This document shows, in pieces, positions 32,570-44,697 of a stretch of 64,000 nt of DNA. The stretch is from Odobenus rosmarus divergens. Its lineage: Eukaryota > Chordata > Mammalia > Carnivora > Odobenidae. The position numbers were made by a program, and so were the translations under genes. The stretch spans positions 1,831,257-1,895,256 of the forward strand of contig NW_004450561.1 of assembly GCF_000321225.1 (NCBI RefSeq), given 5' to 3'. The stretch's first letter is position 1. Every line of letters begins with the position of its first letter. A model generated the notes under the pieces. The model had not been told where the DNA came from, did no database searches, and saw nothing but the letters and a program-made list of their open reading frames with translations.

Positions 32570-34840
32570 TTATGTGATTGCTTTGTACATCCCTTATTTC
32601 ATCCTGAAACAATATCAAAAGCGAGGTAACTTTATTTTGTGGGAAACTGGGGCCAATAACTTGCTGAGAGATCTTCTAAGTAGAAAGGGTCTGGATCTAG
32701 AGCAGAGCCCAAGCCTTAGTCCTCCCACTCTACCACATGACCTTCCAGAACATCCTCAGGAGGTAATTGGTGGAATCCACTAAGATGGTTGTGACTAAGG
32801 GCAATAATTCTGTCCTCACCCAAAGCTTTCCTCTATTCTTACCATCATGGTTTTGCAGTGCTGGATGTTCTTGCTCTGTATCTTCTAATGTTCTACTTTT
32901 TTGCTATTCCACTTTTTAGAGTTCTTGCTTTCTTATAATGGGTAAGGCTTTTTAAATAATACTTATGTTAAAATTCTCAGTCTCTCTGTTTGGAATTCCC
33001 CCAAGTTTATACCGTGTTCAGATTTTTTTTTTCCAAGGAGGTTTGCCTTCCTTATAAAATCCCTTCCTTTGTATCTGTACATCTTGATTTGACCATTATT
33101 TGTCTACTTTGGTGTAATGCTGGGTGTGGTTCTCTCTAATCTCCATTGTGGTGGGAGGAGTTCTAGAGTCTTCTGGGGTTTTGGCAGGGAGAGAGCAGCT
33201 GCAGGTTTTACTAATATTCAAAAAGAAGCCCCCTGCACAAAGTCCTAGTTGTTCTCATACTTCCCATGACATACTGTGGTGCTTTGAAATAACATTCTAG
33301 CTGGAACTCTCAGCTAGAGCCATGAGAAATTTGACTATTTAATGGTTTTATGTCTGCTGCGTGAAGGCTCTACCAGCATTTTATTAATTTTATTCCTATA
33401 ATTTTTAAACACTTTGATTGTGTCTCCATTCAATGCCAAGCAGCTACAGTGTTCAAATCATCCTGTGCGCCTCCTTCAGTGTTGCCCTACTTCCAAGGAT
33501 TGGCTTATTAGGAGAGAACGAGTCTATTTCTAAGAATAGTACACAGTAAATCTTGATCAAGTAGGTAATGCAACTCAATTATTTATATGAAATATACTCT
33601 AAGGGAAAAAGAGTGAAAAGTCAGATTAATAAATTCATGGAGACTTTATATATTCCATAACTTGCAGCATATATATAATAGGTGTTCACAGTGGTAATTC
33701 CAAAATTTTCAATCATCCAAGAAAAATGCATTTCTGATTCCTGTGGTATTAAGGAAAGAGGAACCATGTATTTGAGAATGATTTCCAATAATAAGAAATG
33801 AAATAGAAAAAGGTGTCTGTTTCATTACAGAATTAAATTAGTCAAAACATCTTATTCTTCAAGCATTTCCGTTTATCAACATTTTACTATACTTTTAGAT
33901 AGGAAGTCTAATCAAGACTATCTGAGAAGTCAGTGTATTGGAATGTCACTTACCAAAGATTTCAAATATACTTTTTAGAGCTTTTAGACCATGACTTTTA
34001 GGGAAAGTTCTCTGGTCAAAAGACCATTCGCCTGCAGAATGTCACAATTGTCACTAAAATCTCATTTCTCTGTCAGACAGAAATGACATTATTTCAACGA
34101 TTGGGTGTATCTAGATACGTATGAATAATACAATACAATAAAATGCTGAAATGTGTTGATATATTCAAGGCATGGCTTGAAGAATGAAGAGACCTTCCTG
34201 GAATCAGGATAGCCTTGTTTACTGGATCCAAATGCTCTTTAGACACTTGAGCGATTTAGGCAGAGATGCAGTTTTTGGATCCTTTTGTTTTAAATTGTGT
34301 CATCCATTACCGAAATGCATTTTTACCCAGCAAGAAATGGCAGAGCCCAGAATTTATAACATCAACACTCCCAGAATCAGAAAGATGGTGATTTTGATCA
34401 TGGTTTTTGTAAAGGTATTAACATGCCTACACATGTCTGTCCTTTCCACATCCTTCCCCCCGCCAAATCCCCAAATATAATATGAATATTTTATAGTCAT
34501 GTTTAGTAATGAGCACCCAATCCAACCTTAAAATGACTCCTCTTTTAATTAGCACATTAGTCACTCAGTAAAAATTGAGTTGGATGAATTATTCAAACAG
34601 AATTCAGCAGAGATTCAGGAGCAAATCTTAGAGACTGCCGAAAGAAGGAGCAAGGCTGCATAGTTGTTTTTTCCACTCACAGAAGGTTAAAAAGAGATCC
34701 TGCAAAACAAAGGAGTGGGAGTCATAAGGGCCATTTGTTAACAGAGAAAGCCCTAGAATGAGCTGCCAGTGTCAGAGGATGATTTTGAAGTACTGATAAA
34801 CACTAAGCAGAGGAAGGGGAACATGTTGGTGAAGTAACCC
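32570..34840. other. Unassigned DNA
   Basis: 2.3 kb with no recognised repeat or gene. A weak minus MIR signature may lie at 32620-32740 ('gggaaactggggccaataact'). The 98-codon plus ORF at 34184-34480 shows no domain. Confidence 0.4.
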
Positions 34841-34845
34841 TTCTT

Positions 34846-34849
34846 TATT

Positions 34850-34892
<43 letters not shown>
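34846..34892. repeat. (TTTA)n microsatellite
   Basis: About 11 TTTA units without interruption. It may be a relic of a minus-strand SINE tail, but no SINE body follows. Confidence 0.95.
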
Positions 34893-36148
34893 GCTTTCAT
34901 AGCTTAAATTAAACCCCAAAGAATACAGCTGTGTACATTTTGGGATGAACTCTCGCTAGGCATTCACCTAGTGCCTAAAATACTTTTGAACTGCAAGGAA
35001 ACATTCATGTTGAAGTTTTGTTGCCTCAGGATAATTCTGTAATTCAGTGCAGAAGAAATGGTCCGATTAGCAGTTGGGACCAGCAGGGGGAAACTAACTG
35101 GAGTGAAGAGGTGAGAGAGAGAGTGAGAGTCAGAGCTTTATTCCTCAAGCACAAAAAACCTGCTCAAGGGAAGGAGAGGAAGTGGGAAAAAGCAGGAGGA
35201 AGTAGAATTCCGTAAGTCAGTGGCAGTGATAATTGGAAATAAAAATGACTTTTAAAATACTGCAAAGCCAAAGTCCATAAAAACAAGCAGGGGGAAATCC
35301 CCTCAAGGACTTAGACTTTCTCATGAAATTGTTCAGAAGCATGGACAACAAACAAAGCACGAATCCTGAAGGATAGATCCCTATCACCCAGATTTGGGCA
35401 AAGACAGGAAATAACTGAGTCCAGAGGAGAGTATCCATGAAAGTCAGCCTGGCTCTCCAGGTAATTCATCTGCAAAAGACATTTGGTTGAACTATTTGTT
35501 TTTGGTTGCTATTCTCTTTCCTTTTCAAGTTGCTTTAGTCAGAGAAAAACACTTGAAGGCAGGAAGCCTGCTGGTTTATACTTTTCTCATGCTGAGTAAG
35601 CCATTTCCCTGGGCTCAGTAGGAACTAGTTTGACTTTAGCCTGATGTGCAACCTTCAGGAGAGAGCTTGGCTTCCAGAGACCCAGAGTCCTTCTGTGGCC
35701 ATTTTGAGGAGGTGGGTTATTTTATGACCTCTATGGCTGGCCACAGAATATTTGAAATAAACTGGGGTTCAGGGGCCATAATCTAGTGGCCAAAATCTGC
35801 GTGAGGCTCCTAGAACTGAGACCTAGAACGAGACCATGTTCCACCTTCAGAATGAAGGGTCATCCATTTATCTACTTGCCCACCTGAGCTGTCAGACCCA
35901 CGTTTAATCTGTAGGCTTAACCCAGAAATGATCATCTGGCCCAAGCATACTATGCTTTCCATTGATCATATTTTATAATTGTTTGACTCCAGAATAGCCT
36001 GAATCAAAGAAATCTGTCCCTACCTACAGGATATCATTGGAAGGCTACAGAACGCTATACAGACCAGGGGTTTCTTTCTCCCACTGGGTCATCACAGGAG
36101 GTGAAATTCTAGTCCCAGCTCCAGCCTACGAGGGATGCACAGAGACTG
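34893..36148. other. Unassigned DNA
   Basis: No repeat or gene recognised. ORFs at 35018-35215 (+) and 35217-35438 (-) are short and without domains. Confidence 0.45.
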
Positions 36149-36288
36149 GTTCATTTTAGCTGGAAGTATATTGCCTTTTAACTTATTTATTTGATCCTTG
36201 CTAATGTGAGCAGATGTGTTAGTTGCTACCCTTGTTATCCATCAAAACATTAAGCAGCCCTGGGAGAATGGGAGATGAGACTGGGTAT
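36149..36288 (+). repeat. Imperfect direct repeat, left copy
   Basis: Shares 'ttcatt', 'agct', 'attgccttttaa', 'cttatttgat', 'ctgctaatgtg' style blocks, and 'aggcagccctg-gg-aatggga' with the copy at 36960-37088. The order is kept over about 130 bp with moderate divergence. The two lie about 810 bp apart, centre to centre. Confidence 0.7.
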
Positions 36289-36959
36289 TTGTTTTTCTGG
36301 GTATACCCTGCATACAATGAAACAAAAAAGTGTTTAAAATTGAAATTAGAGTAAATTTTTCTTACATTTTCCAGAGTTAACTGTAATTAATATTTCCGGT
36401 AACTACTATGATGTTCTATTTCTTGACCAATTTCACACAGTTATAACCTCCCAGAAATACAAAGATTTGGCCATTATAACCCTACTTTTTCTCTGATTTT
36501 TGTTCACTATATGATTATTATTTCATTATTAACTTATACCAAATGTATATTCTGACCTGCGAATATAAATAATTCTTATGTTTTCTTTGTCTACAGGTTA
36601 GGTCTAATAGCTTAAACAGAAGAAAAGCCACATTTGTTGTTATATAAATGTTATTCACTCTAGATCTCTGTAGCATGGCTGAATGGATAGAGAAGAAACT
36701 ATAATTCTGTCATTCAATCTCTGCTCAGACGGGAATGTTTCACGTGTGAAGGTCCAGTGGATTCCCTTCGAATTTCCATTCTGTTCTCTTTATTTCATCC
36801 AGACTGTACTCTGCAGCCCATGTTGCTTTTGTACCACATCACCCTTTTTCTTGTAGGACTCTTTTGCTGCTTTGGAGTGCTGCCTTGAGCATTTAAGAGT
36901 AATTTGAGAGTCCACGCATGTCCAAAAATGTCTTTATTTTGCCTTCACGTTGGTTGTGG

Positions 36960-37088
36960 AGTTCATTCGAGCTAGAATTCTATTACCTTTTAGGTTGCTT
37001 ATTTGATTCCTGCTAATGTGTTCATTGCTCCTCATATTACCTAGCAAGATTTAGGCAGCCCTGAGGAAATGGGACACGGGGTTATATA
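36960..37088 (+). repeat. Imperfect direct repeat, right copy
   Basis: Partner of 36149-36288, about 130 bp, from 'gttcattcgagctagaat' to 'gggttatatac'. The pair may be a local duplication or two copies of one dispersed repeat. Confidence 0.7.
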
Positions 37089-37134
37089 CATTTTGGGGGG
37101 AGGGGAGGGAAAGGAAAGATTAACCTGAATGTGG

Positions 37135-37420
37135 TTGAAAAGCAAAGGCTCTCAAATAGGCACTGGCGCTGTAAAGGACCAGACAGTACGTATTTTCAGT
37201 TTGAGAGGGCCTACAGTCTGTCACAACTCTGCTATTGCAGTAGAAAGGTCGCCATAGATGAGACGTAAATAAGGAGACGAGACCATGTTCCAATTCAACT
37301 TTATGCATCTGCCCTGAAATTTGAGTGGAAGTGGTTTTTAAAAAATTATTTTAAAATGTTAAAACCATTCTTAGCTTGCAGACCATACAAAACCAGGCAG
37401 GAGGCTGACCCTCAGTGTAA
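37135..37420 (+). mobile_element. hAT-Charlie non-autonomous relic (+)
   Basis: 'gctgtaaaggaccagacag', 'gagggcctacagtctgtc', 'ctctgctattgcagtag' and 'tccaattcaactttatgca' follow a common hAT-type element that reads 'tgtaaagggccagatag', and the far end 'cttagcttgcagaccataca' fits its inverted end. Strand is relative to that consensus. Confidence 0.7.
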
Positions 37421-37469
37421 CATGAAAACAGCAAGTAAAAGTTTTCCTTTCACTCCCTGTTCTGATTAC

Positions 37470-37496
37470 AAAAAAAAAAAAAAACAAAAAAAAACA
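37470..37496. repeat. Poly(A)/AAAC run
   Basis: A run of 16 A followed by 'caaaaaaaac'. It may be the tail of an unrecognised retrocopy or simple slippage. Confidence 0.8.
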
Positions 37497-38130
37497 AACC
37501 TAAATCCTTAAATAAGTTTCAATTAATTTTTACCTTAATACTTTGAAGACTTTGTTCTATTGTTTTCTAGCATCCCAGATTGCTAATGAGAAGTCTAACA
37601 GCGGTTTAATTCTCTTTCCTTCACAGGGAACCTACCCCCTCGCTCTCCAAAGATTTAGCATTTCCTCTGGATCTCTGAATTCTCAAAATTCACCAGGATC
37701 TGTATAAATGTCCATCTTTAAAATGTCTTCTGCTTGAAACTTGGTGGTTTTGTTCCATCAGAAGGCTGTTACTTTTCTTTAGCTCAGGGAAATTATGTTG
37801 TATATATGTGCTTTTATTGCTTTTTTTCTCTCCCCTGTTTTTTCTTCTCTTTTCTTCTATAATTCCTAATTGAATGGTATTACATTTCCTGTATCTATCA
37901 TTCATGAATCTTTATTCTTTCTGACTCATTCTCTTGTACATTTCGTTCTGGGAAATTTCCTCAATTTGATCTTCTCAGCAACTTCTTATTGTTCTTCCCA
38001 TTTAATCATTTTATCTCTTCATTGGATTTAAAAAATGTCCCCATATTTTTAATTTAGAAGAATTATTATTCACCGACAGTGAATTGTTGTGGCTTATTTT
38101 GCTGCTTTGAGTTTTGGGAGCTTTTTCAGG

Positions 38131-39060
38131 ACACTGGGATGACCCACTCATATGCCAGTTGTCTCCCCAAAGGTTTCTTTCTCCTTTGTGTTCTTCAACC
38201 CAATTTTCTATACTGTCCCTCAGTAAGTCCTCAAAACTGTGCTTCACTTATGTTTTCTTTTTATTCCTTCTCTTTGCTCCTCCCCTCGCCTCTGTCTTCC
38301 GATAGCTGTTACGGTTGCTTTCTATTTGCAAATACTGTTCCTGTCATTTTCTTCTTCAAGAGGAAGGAAACAGAGGTGAATCCTCAGTCTGTTATCTTGA
38401 GCAGGGAGATAAGAAAGACAACAGTGGAAAAGTTGATGAAAGTATGGGGAAAGAAAAAAAAAAGCCGTTTGGATTCCTGTGGTACTTTATCTGGGACAAA
38501 ATGGGAGGAAGTGAGGATGCCGTAGGAAGGGGATAACTAAATCAAACTTCAGCCACTTGGCCATTTTGGGAAGAGGGCAGAAATGGCAAGACCATTCCTA
38601 AATAAAGCCTATACATTTCCAACCAATGTTGTATAGCTAATAGATCCAAATGTTAATATGGAACTTTACAAATTATGGGGGTACCATTGATCTGTTATTA
38701 AGATGTCACAAGCACATTTGTACCAACTAGTGAATCCAGTCATGCAGAAGAGGCCAGGCTAGTTTTATTTGATTTCCTGGAGGCCTAATTGACCATGGAT
38801 CAGAACAAGATGGCAAGTATGACAAATCTCATGGACGTCTCCTCTTCCATATGATGAAGTAATTAACGTCTATTTAAATGTTACTAAATCTCCCCGGTAT
38901 TGATACCAGTAATTTCTCAATTAGTAGACAGGTCCACCATTTTAATGCTTTCTTGTCTTTAAAAACATTTTAATCTTTATCTTCTCTCTGAATGTTATAG
39001 GTACCTCACAGTGAAACCACATTTTGGTGTCAAAATATTTGTGATAGTGGCTCAGTGTAG
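38131..39060. other. Unassigned DNA
   Basis: No clear repeat. The 148-codon plus ORF at 38079-38525 is the longest outside the known L2 ORF and the 165-codon minus ORF at 59.5 kb, but it has no recognisable domain, and overlaps L1-like text at its start, so it is not called as a gene. Confidence 0.4.
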
Positions 39061-39067
39061 ACGTGGT

Positions 39068-39236
39068 TTAAGCCTGTTCCCCAGACTCCTTCATGGCATT
39101 AATAATCACCCTCAGAGTGAGATTTCCTGGCCATTCTGTATCACCTTTATGTTCTTCCTTTTGAATGGTCCGCAATTTGCATAAATGCAGCCCAGAAGGG
39201 TACTGTGTCTGAGCTTTAGTGATGAACTGAGTGGAA
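39068..39236 (-). other. Possible terminal coding exon, unidentified
   Basis: On the minus strand a strong acceptor-like stretch of about 17 pyrimidines then CAG (AG at 39237-39238) precedes an open frame of 56 codons that ends in TAA at 39068-39070. The frame continues upstream to 39349 as well, so openness alone is weak. The peptide is mixed in composition (for example KLRTIQKEEHKGDTEWPGN) and no family was recognised. No matching exon was found in this window. Low confidence. Confidence 0.12.
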
Positions 39237-39359
39237 CTGGGAAGGAAAAGAAAAAGAGCATTAAAAAAGCGACCTAACCTAAAACATGGAGCTATTCCCA
39301 AACAGAGCGTACAGACTGTGTGGATGTTCATTTTGTGTTCAAATAACATCTAATCTTTC

Positions 39360-40790
39360 TCTCCCTCTCTCTCTCTTGCTTTATAACGCAGAGCAGATGT
39401 AGCAGTTTGGTCTTTCCCTGTGAGCTCTGTGTTGCTGAATTGAATAGTAACTTGCAAACTGATCTGTAGCCCAGGGAAGAAAAACCGAGAAATTAACTCC
39501 TCATCCCCTACTCTTTATATCATATGTGTGACCCTTAATTATGTTCACAGGGTCCTATTCAGAATGTGTAGTGCAGGCCTAGGAGACAAGGGAACTACCA
39601 GACAAACCAAACAAAAAAGAATACCTTGCAAAGCTTTTGTTTGTGAAATAATACCATTCAGGGTTAGAAGTTTTACAAGGAAAAACTACGTGAGAATAAT
39701 AGGGCTTTGTAAATCAATTTGGGCTTCAGAGTTTCCGTTTGGGGTTCACCCATATAAATGAAAGCAGTGACATTAAACTTATTTCAACCTTTAATCAGTG
39801 CTGAATTTAAATAGTATCATATGTATAATAGAAAACACTGCATTATCTTCTCAAGGCAATCTTTTCTCTCAGGGTGAGGTCATAGCTAAAACCGAAACCA
39901 TTGTTATTGATGTTTGGGGCCAATGTATTAATTTATATGTGCCAACATTTTTTAAAAATTCAAGTGTATATCAAACTATTTTAAAGGGATTATATCAGGA
40001 AATATATACCAATCTATTTTACCAAGTTTCACTCTGTGCACATTTCAGAAGTGCATATATTAACAACTTAAACACATATATAGGAAGGAAAACCAGTGAG
40101 GACAGTGCTTCACTGATCATTAATATCTTCGATATGATCACATGTTTTTCTTGTTAATATAACTAAGTAAGCTTGTCTGCTACTGCTTGCCCATAGTACC
40201 TCGGCTGATATCTGATTGGCATGTAACAGAAACTGATTAAAATGTGTTACAATGTCACTTTACCTTTCCGTACCTCAGTTTTCTTATCTACAAAATGGAA
40301 TTGGGATAGATTATCTCTAAATTCCCACTTGGCGCTTAGATTTGTTAGTGGTACAATTTGGACTCCTCCCTCTCAGCATACCTGTTGGCATAATTCACAG
40401 AAAAGTACTTTGCCTTATTTGAAATCTTAAGACTTGGGAAAACTGATCTTCAATTTGGAAAGAAAGAAGGCCCACCCTAGTCTCCCATTTCCCTAAGTGA
40501 CTGGTTTTAAGCATGGTCAAAAATGTAAATGCTTAAATGGTAAGCATATTTGTGTTACTACATAGTCCTTTCTCGATTCAGAAATCATTGTGATTGCCTA
40601 CTGTATGCCTGACTCTCCAGATATATTCCCCATCTGCTTGCTAAATCCTCCTAACATATTCAAGGAAGTAAAGCCCACTGTTCTATAATTAGACGCAAGA
40701 TCTAAAAAAACAATTGCCCCAGAGGGGCAATCATTAATTTAAATTTGGGATAGAATGTAAAATTTATGAAATTGTTTCTGAGGACAGGTT
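39360..40790. other. Unassigned DNA
   Basis: No clear repeat or gene. The 119-codon plus ORF at 39798-40157 has no recognisable domain and lies in AT-rich text. Confidence 0.4.
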
Positions 40791-40794
40791 TAAT

Positions 40795-41665
40795 CTCTTA
40801 CAATGTTATTGAGGTATAGGTAACATAAGATACAACTTCACGTACACAATGTAATGAATTTGATATGTGTATATACTTCTAAAACCATCACCACAATCAA
40901 CATAGTGAACATTTCTGTTCCTAGAAGTTTTCCAGTGACCCTTTGGAATCCAAGCCTCTCTCATATGCCCAACTATCCCCAGAAAACCCCTGTTTTGCTT
41001 TCTGTCACTATAGATAAGTTTGCATTATGTAGAATTTAATATAAATGGAAACATACTACATATTACTCTTTTTAAACAGGTTTCTTTCACTCAGCATAAT
41101 TATTTTAAGATGAACTCTATGTTGTTGTGTGTGTTGTGTGTGTTGATAGTTTATTCCTTGTTATGGCTGAGATTCCATTGCATGGATATACCACAATTTG
41201 TTTATACCTTCACTAATGGATGGAGATTTAAGTTGTTTCCAGTTTGGAGCTATTACAAATAACACTGCTATGAATATTCATGCACAAGTCTTTATGAGGT
41301 TATATGCTTCCTCATCTCTTGGATAAATACCTACGACTGAAGTGGCTGGATCATACAGTAGGTGGATGTTTAACTTTTTAAGGAACTGCCAAACTGCTTT
41401 TAAAGTTGTTGTACTGGGGAGGCTGGGGGGCTCAGTCGGTTAAGCGTCTGACTCTTGATTTTGGCTCAAGTCATGATCTCAGGGCCATGGAATCAACAGC
41501 CCTGCATTGGGCTATGCGCTGAGCATGGAGCCTGCTTAAGATTCTCTCTCTCCCTCTCCTTCTGCCCCTTCCCTCCCCATACTCACTCTCTCTCTCAAAA
41601 AAATAAAAAATAAAAAATACAGTGGTCGTACTATTTTAAATTTCCACAAGCAGAATGTGACCTCT
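40795..41665 (-). mobile_element. Old L1M 3' end (-), split by a SINEC
   Basis: Markers in reverse: 'gttattgaggtataggtaac', 'accatcaccacaatcaacat', 'tatggctgagattccattgc', 'ggataaatacctacgactga' and 'ggaactgccaaactgctttt'. It resumes after the SINEC with 'ttttaaatttccacaagcag'. A GT-rich spacer lies near 41130. Confidence 0.85.
41416..41620 (+). mobile_element. SINEC (+), older subtype
   Basis: Head 'ggggaggctggggggctcag', 'tgactcttgattttggctca', CT-rich body, A-rich tail of AAATAAAA units. A decayed duplication 'agttgttgtact' / 'agtggtcgtact' flanks it inside the L1. Confidence 0.9.
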
Positions 41666-41667
41666 AC

Positions 41668-41985
41668 ACCAGAGGTCAACAAACTATGTCCCATTGGCCA
41701 GATCCGGCCCACCATCTGTTTCCATATGGTGGCCCGTGAACTAGGAAAGGTTTTTATATTTTCAAGTGGTTGAGAAAAAATTCAAAAGAACAATAACATT
41801 TGTAAAATGTAAGAATTATGTAAAATTTGAATTTAGTGCCCATAAATAAAGTTTTATTTGAACACAGCTCATACATAGTACATTCATTTATGTGTGGTCT
41901 GTGGATGCCTATGTGCTCTGTGGTTGAATAACCTTGACTGAGACCATATGGCCCAATGTGGTCAAAATGTCTTCTCATTTTGATA
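41668..41985 (+). mobile_element. hAT-Charlie non-autonomous relic
   Basis: Begins at 'cagaggtcaacaaact', a hAT-type terminal inverted repeat, then 'ggccagatccggcccacc', 'aataaagttttatttgaac' and 'gaccatatggcccaatg'. It is related to, or the same family as, the relic at 37.1-37.4 kb in the opposite orientation. The far inverted repeat is missing. Confidence 0.75.
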
Positions 41986-41994
41986 TATTTTTAC

Positions 41995-43440
41995 GTTCAG
42001 TTGCTACAATTTTATTAATAATTTGTACATCTTTGTTCATGAAGAATACTGGTGTGTGGATCTGTTTTATTATAATGACTTTGTCTTGTTTTGGTATCTA
42101 GTTTCACAGAATGGTTTGGAAAGTGCTCCTTCTTTTTTTGAAAAGAGTTTGTATAAAAATAACATCAGTACTTCTTTACATGTTTGATAGGATTCACCTG
42201 TGAAGACTTCTGGGTTTGAACTTTTCTTTCTTGAAAGATATCTAACTAGAAATTCAATTTCTCTAATAGCTACACAAATATTCAGGATATCTGAGAGAGC
42301 TTTGGTAGTTTGTCTTAAATTTTTCTGTTTGTCATCTAAATTGTCATATTTGTTAGTGTAATGTTCAAAATATTCTTTCATTATCTAATATCTGTAATAT
42401 CTGTACTGATAGTTTCTTTTCATTCAGATATTAGCAAATCATGCATTTTCCCCTTTTTTCCCTGTTCAGTCTCGCTAGTGGTTTATTATTTTTGTTAATT
42501 TTTAAAAAGAGCCAGGTTTTGTTTTATTGATATTCTCTTACACACCCCCTTCTCTCCTTTTAGTTTTTTATTTAGTTGATTTTTGCCCTTATCTATATTA
42601 TTTCCTTCATCTTACTTTGGGTTCCATTTGTTCATCTTTGTTTTCTTCAGTAAAAATCTCAGGACGTTGATTGGAGACTTTCCTACTTTACTAATATAAG
42701 TGTTGAATACTAGGAGTTTTCCTTTTTGCACTGAATAAAACACATACCACAAATTTTAATATATTGTATTACCATTTTCATTCACTCAAAATATATTCTA
42801 ATTTTTCTTGTAATTTCTTATTTGAACAAGTCATTTATAAGTTTGTTTTTCAGTTACAATGTATTTGTGAATTTTCAGAGATCTCTTTGTTATTTATTTC
42901 CGAGTTAATTGGAGTGTCAGAGAACATACTTTATAAAATTTGATCACTTTAAAGTTATCAAGAGCTGTTTTTTGGACTTTCAGTCTATGGTTTGTCTTAG
43001 AAAATGCTTAAGTGTGCTTGAGAAAAATGGGAGGTAGAATGTTTTAAAAATCAACTTTCTTCATAACATTGTTTGTGTCTTCTATATGCTTCCAGACTTT
43101 TGGTCTAATTCTTGTATATATTATTGAGAAGGGAAGGTTGAAATGCCCAACTGTAATTGTGACTTTCTCTGTTTTTCCTCACTGTTGTGTCAGTTTCTGC
43201 TTCTATTTTTGAAGCTTATTATTAGATGCATAAATGTTTAGGATTTTTACATCTCGACCCCTTTATCATTATAAAATAACCCCCTTAATCCCTGGTGATA
43301 TTCTTTGCTCTGAATTCTACTTTGATATTAAAATAGCTAATCCAGCTTTATTTTGATTAGCATTTAGCATATTATATTTTTTACTATCCTTGTACTTTTA
43401 ACCTATCTGCATCTTTGTATTTAACGTGAATTTCTTCCTA
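41995..43440 (-). mobile_element. Old L1 ORF2 remnant (-)
   Basis: Long minus-strand L1 ORF2 relic. The 103-codon ORF at 42070-42381 aligns with the stretch between endonuclease and reverse transcriptase: REIEFLVRYLSRKKSS, then FTGESYQTCKE and LYKLF. Farther right, plus-strand text 'ctttatcattataaaataaccc', 'gatattctttgctctgaa' and 'ccagctttattttgatta' is the familiar reverse complement of the endonuclease region. Many stops and shifts make it inactive. Confidence 0.88.
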
Positions 43441-43499
43441 CCTCACCATCATTTTCCTCAATCTCCCATAAATTTTGCAGGGCTCTGGAGTCCAGTCCT

Positions 43500-44405
43500 A
43501 TGCTCTACCTATACTTATTTAGAAGACAAATACTCCCAAGCTTTATACCTCTACCCTTAACTCCAGATTTGTATATCTAGCTGCTTACTAAAGATCTCCA
43601 TTTGGATGTCTAGTAAGCATCTTAGACTTTATAGGTCCAAAACTAAACTCCTGGCCTTCATCTCCAATCTATAGTCTTTTCTATCTTAGGAAGTGGTAAA
43701 TCTATCCTTTGGCTCAGGTCAAAAATTTTGGAGTCACTTTTGACTTCACTCTTTGATACATGCCTTATCTCCATCTCTCATCAAATCCTATTGACCTTAC
43801 CTTCAGAATATGTTCATATGTCAACAGATCATCACACCAACATTGCCACCCACAGTGCAAAGCAGCACCATTGCTCTTTCGAATGACTAATGGTCTCATT
43901 ATTATTTCACCATTTCTACTCTCACCCACCCACTCTACTCTCTGTACAGCTGCTAAAATGATCCTTTCAAAACTTAAATCAGGTCATCTTTTCTCCTCTA
44001 TTCAAAACCCACTAATGACCTGCCCTTTCACTCAGAGTAAAAGCCAAAGTCCTTACAATCACCTCAGATTGCCCCTCAGCTTTTTTATTATATCCTTCAG
44101 CTCTTTTTCAAATGTCAACTCCATAATGAGGACTTTGCTGACCACTCGATTGAAACTTATAAAACATCTCCCAAGCCCTGGCAATACCCATTTCCCTCCA
44201 AGATTTATTCTTTTTCAAAAGAACTTAGCACATCATTGCATACCACGTATTTTTATCTATTTATTTTTTATTGTCTGTCTTTCCTAATAAAAGGCGAACT
44301 CACTGAGAACAAGGCTTTTTTCTTTTTTCTGTTTTGGTTCATGTTGTAATCCTACCACCTGGAAGAGTACCTGATACTTCACCAATATTGGCTGAAGAAA
44401 TGAAA
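43500..44405 (+). mobile_element. L2 LINE (+), long 3' portion with an open frame
   Basis: Follows L2 from the end of the reverse transcriptase through the 3' tail: 'agatctccatttggatgtc', 'ttggagtcacttttgact', 'aaaatgatcctttcaaaact', 'cactcagagtaaaagccaaa', 'ggcgaactcactgag' and 'agagtacctgatac'. The plus ORF at 43760-44287 (175 codons) lies wholly in this element. Its first part is the decayed C-terminal end of the L2 protein, and the later part runs through the 3' text in shifted frames. No function is expected. Confidence 0.88.
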
Positions 44406-44603
44406 GAAACAAAACTTTTAGAAACTAAACAATATACTGAGTTTTCAAAAATACCTTTGCTAGATATAGAATATTAAAAGTTGTATATGACTGTCATATT
44501 TTTGTCCATACTCCTAGGGTATCCACTTATTGTCAACCAAATTAAAGCATTAGTGTCTACTTCAATAGTGGTGTTGGCTAAGGCATATGAGTTGAGTGAG
44601 TGA

Positions 44604-44626
44604 GTGTGTGTGTGTGTGTGTGTGTG
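44604..44626 (+). repeat. (GT)n microsatellite, left arm of an inverted pair
   Basis: About 11 GT units. It is complementary to the AC run at 44700-44729, so the two may pair. Confidence 0.93.
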
Positions 44627-44639
44627 CAAGTGCTTCATT

Positions 44640-44697
44640 CATCACCCCTGCCCACAATGTATCACTGCTTTGCTCAAGATTCGTAATGGCTCCAAAC

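Larger units (their letters stand above)
36900..38130 (-). mobile_element. Ancient L1-like stretch (-), interrupted
   Basis: 'aaatgtctttattttgccttcac' style text near 36930, 'cattgctaatgagaagtctaac' near 37580, and 'cctgtatctatc' near 37890 match an old L1M internal or 5' region in reverse. It is interrupted by the direct-repeat copy and a hAT relic. No frame is open for long. Confidence 0.45.

Noticed and set aside
38079..38525. 148-codon plus ORF
   Set aside because: No domain, starts in old L1-like text, has no splice or promoter context, and overlaps other open frames.
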